The notes under the pieces are model-generated. The model had not been told where the DNA came from. It searched no databases and saw only the letters and a list, made by a program, of their open reading frames with translations. From positions 1,941,116 through 1,966,962 of the forward strand of contig LSYV01000014.1 of assembly GCA_001584585.1 (NCBI GenBank): 25,847 nucleotides of DNA, written 5' to 3'. The stretch is from Gonium pectorale (lineage: Eukaryota > Chlorophyta > Chlorophyceae > Chlamydomonadales > Volvocaceae). Position 1 is the stretch's first letter, and every line of letters starts with the position of its first letter. Shown here one piece after another: positions 1-7,900 of this stretch. The translations under genes were made by a program, and so were the position numbers.

Positions 1-148
1 CTCATGCGGGGTGCGGTCACTCATGCGGGGTGCGGTCACTCATGCGGGGTGCGGTCACTCATGCGGGGTGCGGTCACTCATGCGGGGTGCGGTCACTCAT
101 GCGGGGTGCGGTCACTCATGCGGGGTGCGGTCACTCATGCGGGGTGCG
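1..148. repeat. 19-bp minisatellite, about 7.8 copies
   Basis: A tandem array with unit CTCATGCGGGGTGCGGTCA begins at positions 1, 20, 39, 58, 77, 96, 115 and 134. The last unit is cut at 148. The copies are almost identical, which suggests recent expansion or ongoing homogenisation. The array touches the left window edge, so its true length is unknown. It lies in the intron before the first visible exon of gene A. Open frames through it are products of the repeat and not genes. Confidence 0.95.
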
Positions 149-299
149 CACCGAACGGTGCACGCGTCGTTTGCGTTAGCGGATCTCTGCCGTGCTTGTC
201 CTGCTTCTATCCATCCGGATCCACCGCAAATGTCTGCTGCGGCCCGGATGCCGGGGCTGTCCCCCGCCCTTCCAACCCTCCCCCTCCCCCCGCGCACAG

Positions 300-1919
300 G
301 CGACTGCACCATATATGAGGACGCGCTCTACCTGCGTGGCCGCTGCCTCATGTCCATCACGGCTCTTTCCACCTTCAAGGCCGCATACGTTCCCAACGCG
401 CCGCCCGCCTACGCGGCCATGCGCGGCCACATGGGCATGGCCATGTTCCCTGGCTCCACCCGGGTGCTGGACCGGCCCACGGGTCGGATGGTGGACTGCG
501 ACGCCAGCACCTGCCCCCTGGCGCGCGCGACGGCGCCGGACAGGGTGGGTGGAGGATGCATCGCATTATCGCTGTCAGCGTAAAGGCAAACAAGCCCATG
601 AAATCAACGATCCCGGGTGGCCAGACGCAGCCTTGCCCGATGCCTTGATGATTGAGCCCGCCACCGTTACAAGCCCGTATGTTGCTGTTGACGTTGCGCA
701 GAACGGTGTGGTGCGGCCGGTCAATCAGCCCATCCCATCCAGCAATGTCATCGTCCTGATCAACGCGCAGTCGCCCCCGGAGTATCAGTTCTACGCTTAC
801 TCGTGAGTGGGCGGGGGGGGGACGGGGGTTAGTGACTGCTGCGGGCCTGATGGGTACGCGCTCGCGCTGCGCCTCACGCACCGCGGCGTCAGTTGCCAGC
901 GCAACAGCTGGCCGCACGGCTGCAAAGCCTGCGATGTACGACGTAATCTCTTCCCTCTGGACGACCTGACCTGCCAAGCGTGCCGAGGAGGCGCGCCAAG
1001 GCCCTATCAGGCCGCGCAAAAGATGTTTGTGTATGGGGTGGATTCGTAAAGGGGATGGTTGGGCAATATATGTGCTAACCGCTGGTCAGTCGAGGATGCC
1101 GACGTCGCGTTGTTTGTGTTGTCCCGTTGCTCCTTTGTCCCATCGAAGCGGCTGTCGCGCGTACATGCGCCCGCGCCGTCGTACATGCGCCCGCGCCGCC
1201 GTACATGCGTACACGCAGCCGTACATGCGGGCGTGGCGCCGTGGCCAGGCCAGCTACTCCATGGACGGCCGCGCCACCCGTCTCGCATCACCCGCTCCCG
1301 CCCCCAGGCTGTTCAGCTTCCTGACGAGTCCCCACGTCATGGGCACCGAGGCAGGAGGCCTGGTGCTCGACCCTGACCTCGGTGAGGCGCCGAGTCACGT
1401 GTGCTCCGCATCGTTGGATGAACTTGTGCACTGAACAGGGAGAGCCGGCTGGGAGGCGCTGCGAGAGCATGACGGGTGATGCCCGGCTGCCGGGGGTGCG
1501 CGGACGGAAGCCTTGCCGGTAATGCGATCCGTGCCTGAGGGGCGCGCAGCCGGGTGCTGTTCCGTGGTTAGCTGGTCATAGCGACTCGTGGCACGGACAC
1601 CCTTGTAGTCGGCATTCCCGCCCTTGCCTTGTGGCGGCCCGGCCTGGAGTTGCAAACTGGCCCTCCGTCCCCAATGCGGGCTGCTCGGACTGCAGCTTCA
1701 AGTCACATTTGTCCGGCCCCTTCCATTCCCACCACGCGCATCCGCCGCAGAGACCCTGCCGCTGAGGAGCAGCGACCTGACGCCCGAGGCGGCCGCCCGC
1801 TGGGTGGCATACGGATACCACCCCGCGGACGTGGGCCAGTTCTTCGCGGCGTACACGGCCACCCTGGAGAACCCGAACCAGGCCTTCGAGCCGCGCTTCC
1901 CGGGCGCGCTCAACGTCAC
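300..1919 (+). CDS. Gene A exons 300-544, 702-802, 1308-1381, 1751-1919: end of ectodomain
   Basis: Four exons encode the C-terminal half of the extracellular solute-binding-like domain. Recognisable stretches are YEDALYLRGRC, PGSTRVLDRPTGR, VDCDAS-CPLARATAP, NAQSPPEYQFYAYS, LFSFLTSPHVMG and RWVAYGYHPADVGQFFAAY. Spaced Cys residues suggest disulfides and an extracytosolic location. Each exon has the same length as its counterpart in gene B (245, 101, 74, 169 nt). The first exon is roughly three-quarters identical in protein to gene B by eye. Donors are GTGGGT, GTGAGT, GTGAGG and GTGAGT. Confidence 0.88.
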
Positions 1920-4900
1920 GTGAGTCGCACGCTTCTCGTCCCGCTGCTGCCCGCACCGGTGCTGTGAACCGCACCGCCCATTGCCGTTTGCGTGCGCCAG
2001 TGCGTTGAGCGTGCTTGACCTGAGTTAGTTCATCTTCCTTCTGCTTTCTGTGTTCACCGGAAGTTGCCCCCGCCGCCCTCCGTGATGCAGCCAGGCGTGC
2101 GCCATCGCCGGCGTCCTGTACACAAACACAACGCCCGGCTTCCAGCCGCCGCCCGCCTTCGTCCCGGCCTCCATCGTCGCGCGCACCGTAGCCGGGGTCG
2201 TCTTGGAGCAGGGCGGCCCCGAGGCCTTCGCTCGCGCCTATCGGCTCACCCTCAACTGGGCCCCACCGCCGTCGCCTCCGCCTGCCGGGGCCACGGCGGC
2301 GGCGGGCGGCGGCTCGGGTGCCGCCGCCGCCGCCCAGGCCGCAGCAAGCAGGCACAACAACGCGAGGCTGACGTCCATCGTTGCTGTATCGTGCACAGTG
2401 GGTCTGCTGGCGGCAGTGGCCGTGGCGGCGACTGTCATCCGGCGGCGGCGGCGGCGCGCTTGGCACAAGGCCGTGGAGGCGCCGGGTGTGGGGCCGGATA
2501 CCACGCTGCTCGTGACGGGTAGGTCTTCCACAGCCAGCCGGCGCGCGTCCGCACTGCGTCCTGGGCGTGTTCGCCAGTCCCCTTTCGAGCTGGTCATTCC
2601 CCTGGTATCCGACTGCCAAGCTCAACTTCGGAACTGCCCCTCTGTCTCTTCCCGCGGTCTCTTCCCTTCCTGTCCTCCTCCCGCCACTCCTCGTCGTGGT
2701 TGACGGGACGGGGGACCCGTCTTACGGCGCCTGGCGTATCGCCAGACATCCAGAGCAGCACCAGGTGCGACTGGAAGGCGGTGTCAGTAACGGGAGGGTG
2801 ATGCGTTATTGAATACCGCTGAGAACACCGTGATTGCAACAGTTCACCAGGGCGGCACAGGGGGTGATACCCCTCAATGCGCCACTGTGCCACTGTACAG
2901 CGTGCGGCTGGGAGCCCACTTGCAGGGCGCTTCCTTTGCAGCCCTCAGCAGCATACGTACTCGCCCACCGCGGCGCCCCTTGCCGCCATTCGCCCTTGCG
3001 CGCGCAGCCTCTGGGAGCACTTGGATGCGGGCGTCATGGACCATGCGCTGTCCGTACATCATGCCGTACTGCGTACGGCAATCGCGGAGTGGGGCGGCTA
3101 CGAGAGCGCCACAGGTGCGCCCGATGGACGGGGACAGCCTGTTGCATCAGGCGACCGTTTGCGTGCTTGCTTGTGTGTGTGTGTGTGTGTGTGTGTGTTC
3201 TACATGATCTAGAAGATTTATGCATGACAACGTGAGACAGGCAGGCGTGTGTTGAAAAGGAACAACGCATACGACGAGCGTAAGCGCGAAAGTGATGATG
3301 TCGGCGTGTGTGTGTATGTGTGTGTATGTGGTGTTACATCTCCGGGCCGACGCTGGCCAGGGGCGCTACCCGCCCCAACGCAAGACCATCAGTGTGTGCT
3401 ATGTATGCGGAACTTTATGCTCAAAACAGGTATACGAGCAACAAAAACAAAGATAACCTAGCCGGCAGCCCATGAGCCCGACGTGTGTTTGTGTGTGTAT
3501 GCGGTATGTGTGTGGCCTTGCATATCTCACCCCGCTCCTGCCCCTGCCGCTCCACTCCACTGAAACGAAGGTGCCGGTGGGGGCTTCCCCACCGGACCCC
3601 CGCCCACGCTGCCGCAACGCTGTTCACAAGTGCACAGCTCCCTTGGTGCTGCCGCCGTGAAGGCGTTGCCTGGCCTGCATTGCGCTGGTCTCTGCACTTC
3701 CCGGCCAGCCAGCTGGCGAGCGAGCCCGCCTCGCACGCATCCGAAGCTTCGAGCGCCGTCCCTGGGAGCCACACCATGGCCCCTAACCTGGCCGCCCCTC
3801 GGCTCCTCCCACCCCTCCCACACACCCCATTCGTACCCGCAGAGGGCGACTCTTTCATCCTGGCCTTCCCGAACCCGACCGCCGCCCTCAACTGTGCCCT
3901 GGCCGCACAGCAGGTGGGGCGGTGGGCGGACATTGCCGCTCGGCATTGAGAGCTGGCGTGCGGGTGTGGGAGCGAATGCATCGCTCGCCCGTTGCTTCCA
4001 CATGGGGTCGGAACGATCCTTTCACTTTCCTTTCATGGTAACTCGGGTTGTACGGACTGGTCACCCGCCCCCCGCAGGCCCTGCTTGACGCGCCCTGGCC
4101 GACCGGCCTTCTGCACTACCCCCCGCTGCCGGGACTGGAGGGAGACGAGGACCCGCTGCTGGCGGTGGCCGCAGTGCCCCTGCAGAGGTGGGTTCCGCCG
4201 TTGGCGGTGGTGGAGGTGCGCTGCCCGTTGGCGCCTTACGGCCCACACCGTTGCGCAACCGCGAATGGCTCTGTCCGCCACGCGCCGGCGCGCCGACCGT
4301 TTTTAAAGAGGCGAAGGGAGGGTACCCGAGGCCGGGAGGAAACTCAGCGAGGGGCATCCTCCTGGTGCCGCCGCTTGCACAGCGCAGCGAGCGCGCCGAG
4401 TTGCTCCAGGCAACGACCGCAGGTCGGCACGCGGCCGCAGCTTCCCACGCGTCCATATCCATCCGCGGCTGCTCACGGAACCCCCTGGCTTTGCAAGGAG
4501 CACGCCTGCGCCTAGTTGCTTCCTGTTGCGATTCAACCAGCGCGTCCCCGGCGCAGGCAGGGCAGGGCTGCGGTATGGACCGGGGGCCGCGGTGTCGAGG
4601 CGCCTGTCAGCTCCCCCAACCGCGGCACGCAGCAGCACGTGCTGCCACCGCAGTCGCAGCAGCCACAGCAGCCGCAGCAGCCGCAGCAGCAGTCGCTATT
4701 GCAGCGGGCGACCAGCTTGCGGCGCGCGCTAACAATGGAGTCGGTCTCTGAGATGTGGCTGCCGCCGCTGCTGCTCAGCTCGTCAAGGCGCCGCAAGAGC
4801 CGCGCGGCGGAGAGCTTGCGCGGTCTCCTCTCAGCGCTTGGCGGCCGGAAGAGGGCGAATCCGCCGTCAGCCAGCGCCGCGCTGGGGGTCAGCGACCGGC

Positions 4901-7900
4901 AGTGGCAGGGCCCGGTGAGTCGCCGTGCGGTTGGCTCGGCTGCAGCTCGTCGGCACGAGCTACGTCAGAGCGCACGGGGTAAACGTGTTGCCGCAAGCAG
5001 CCGTGAGGGCTCGTGTTGATGCGACTCGCGGCCTAGAAGTTTTTTTTGCAGAGGCCAAGTCGACGCAAGGGGCTTTAACGCGGCGCCAAGGCGCCCCCCC
5101 GCGGCCAACGTACGCAGCCGCTCGGGTGATGCCGGCCCCCGCTCGCGATGCTCCGGATGCGCATCCCTGGGCTGTAACCCTTCCCTGGAAGGGCTGGGAA
5201 GGGGTACAGCCCTCTTGCCAGCCCTGTGCTCCCCTGCCTGCCTCCGTCCCCCTTCTCCTTTCCCTTCAACTCCCCCTTCATGACAACCCGTCTGCCTCGC
5301 CTCCCTTTTGTCCTGCATGATCCAACACACCAAACGCCCACCCAGCTGGCGAGTGGGTCCTCCCGGAGCCTCAACACCGCGGCGCTGTCATTCGTCCAGG
5401 GGTCGCCGCACCCGGGCGTCGGCCCAGTCTCCGCCGACGCTGCCGCCAAGCTCCTCCACGGCACCGCCGTCTCCGGGGCCGACTGGCCGTGGCAGCGGCC
5501 GCCGAGCCCGCAACACTCGCAACCCCTGGTCGGTGGCGGCTCTGGCGAGCTGCCGCGCCGGGCGTTCCGCGACCTGGCTCCCGAGTGTGTCCCTTCACCG
5601 TGCCCCTCCTCGGCCTCGCAACTGAGGCTTGCGCGCCCACCACCGCGGCTGCAGCTGCTGCCCGGCGGCGCGGAGCCAGGCGCCAGGGATGGGGCGCGCG
5701 CGGGCCCAGTTGCCTCGGCGGCCAGCAACTACGGGTACGCGACGCCGCCGGCGCCGGCGTCGTGCGAGGAGCCGGTAGTCAGCGCGGCGTTCCCGGCGCT
5801 GGCGCAGCTGGCGGCCGACGGCGACGACGGCGCCGCCGGGGCGACGCTCCATGAGACGGGCACGTGCCCCGTGCTGCTGGATATGTACACAGACGGCGTC
5901 ATCGAGTCCTTTTGCGACAGCCACTTTGGTACCGCTGGCGAGGCCGGCGTGAGCTCGGCCCTCACTCTGGTACCTTTAGAGTGCGCGCAGGTGAGGTGTA
6001 CGGTTGGCCGTGGGTGGCCCCAACGGTGAGCTCCGTGTGCGCTGATCGGTTGGTAGTACGCGTTAAGTTAGCTAAACGGTAGCTGGCTGGGTAGGACCGA
6101 GGGACTGCGCAAGTTGTGTGGCCTCCCGGGTTTCCTACGTCTCTAGAGCGCAGCGCCACATGGGCGTCGCAGCGGTTTTTCAGGGGCGCTCCGGGGAGGC
6201 ATGCGGCTCTCCTCCCGTAGCGAGGGCTAGTGGGCCAACATGCGGTCGTGAGCCCTTCGTGTCACCGACAGCTGCTGAACCGACATGCAAACAAGGCAAG
6301 GATCATGTGGTGCCGCTGCCGCGTGCGCCGCCCAAACGCAATGCGCGCCCCGAGGCAGCAGTTTCGCCACACACCTGCCATCCCAACAGCACGTCACAGC
6401 CCCATCGAATGGGAGACCCGGGGGGTGGGGCCGCTAAAAGCCTTTCGCCGCTCAGCCTGGGGATGCCATGCGCCTACGCCTTCTCGACCGGTAACGACTT
6501 CCAACCCTCCAACCCCATCTCCCTCCCCCCGTCCCGCCTTGTGCAGCCGCCGCAGGACCGGTCGCTCAAGGTCCCGCAACACGCCGCGCTGCAGCCGCTC
6601 ATACGCCGCGCAGCCACGACCCTCAGCCTCGCGTCCAGGCTCCGGGCATCGGTGCGCATTATCCAGGGGCCCGCTGCACTGGAGGCAACTGCCCAGGCAG
6701 CGGCGCCCTTCACATTGCGGCACCGCGCATTGTCCATCACTGGCGCTATACCGGTGACCGGCCCGACAGTCGGCACCGCCGCATCGCATCTAGCACAGTC
6801 ACGGCTGGCTTCCATTACCTCCGCCGCCAGCATCACCACCACCGGTGGCGGCGGCGCCGCCGCCGCGACGCCGCCGCCGGTGGCACCTGACGCCGTGGTC
6901 CTATTCCGCGGGCTGCGGGTGCGGATGGGGCTGTGGACCGGAGTCGGCGCCGACGGAGTCAGCGGGGAGGTCTCGGTCAACGCCGCCACCTGCCGTACGC
7001 AGTACTCTGGCGACTGCATGCGTTACGCCAAGGCGGTCGCGGACACGGCGCACGGCGGCATGGTCGTACTCACCGAGGCCTCCCGGTCGCGCCTGGATCC
7101 GGCCGCCGTACGAGCCGCCAAGTGCGTCGTGCTGTACGGCGGGCTGCACGCCGTGAAGCTGAGCGGCGGCGGCAGCGGCGGCACTGAAGAACTGCACTTG
7201 TACACTGCGTACGGCAAGCCGCTGCTGCCGCGCGCAGTGGTTGTCCCGGCGCTACGTTCGCAGGGGGTTGTACGGCAGGGTGTCCTCGAGGCGCCGGTGT
7301 TGGGACACGGCACCGTCGTGCAGGTATGGTGGGCAGTGCTGGAGTCGCTTGTAAGAGCAGTGCTAGTGCCCAGTGCCCCCCTAAGTGCGTCCTGAACGTA
7401 CAACGCATCCCACATTCGCAAACTGCGTGCTGCAAGCGGGCAGTCTGGCACAGACTGTCCCGGTGTGTTACGTATGCGTGACGGAATGCTTTAAGTGGGT
7501 ATGTAAAACGAGGCAGCAAGCAGCCGGCAACCTAAGGACTCGGGGTGTGTGTGGTGTCGCTTGGTCCGGTCAACAATGAGGGTGCTCTGGTGACGCGGGG
7601 TCGCCCGGTCCTCCCGGCAAGCGCCATGGACCGCTGAGCCCCTGCTCCGGCCTGCAAAGCAGCAGACCTCCTGCCTGCAACACCCACCTCTGCCGCCTCC
7701 CGTGCGTCACCCCCCGCCTCCCGCCCTGAACGTTTGGCCTTGCTCCGTCTACTGGCACACCGTGCCACAGATGCGGATCGTGGGCGCCGAGACCCTGCTG
7801 TCCTGGAACGCCGCCGTGGCCACGCTGGCGCTGGGCCGCCTGCACGCCGCCGCCATGCACATGCTGCACGAGCCAGGCTCCAGAGCCACCTGTCCGGGCG

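Noticed and set aside
1..583. Open frames reading through the 19-bp repeat into the first gene A exon
   Set aside because: A clear acceptor (GCGCACAG) precedes 300, and gene B shows the same exon start after GCGTCAG, so the repeat is intronic.
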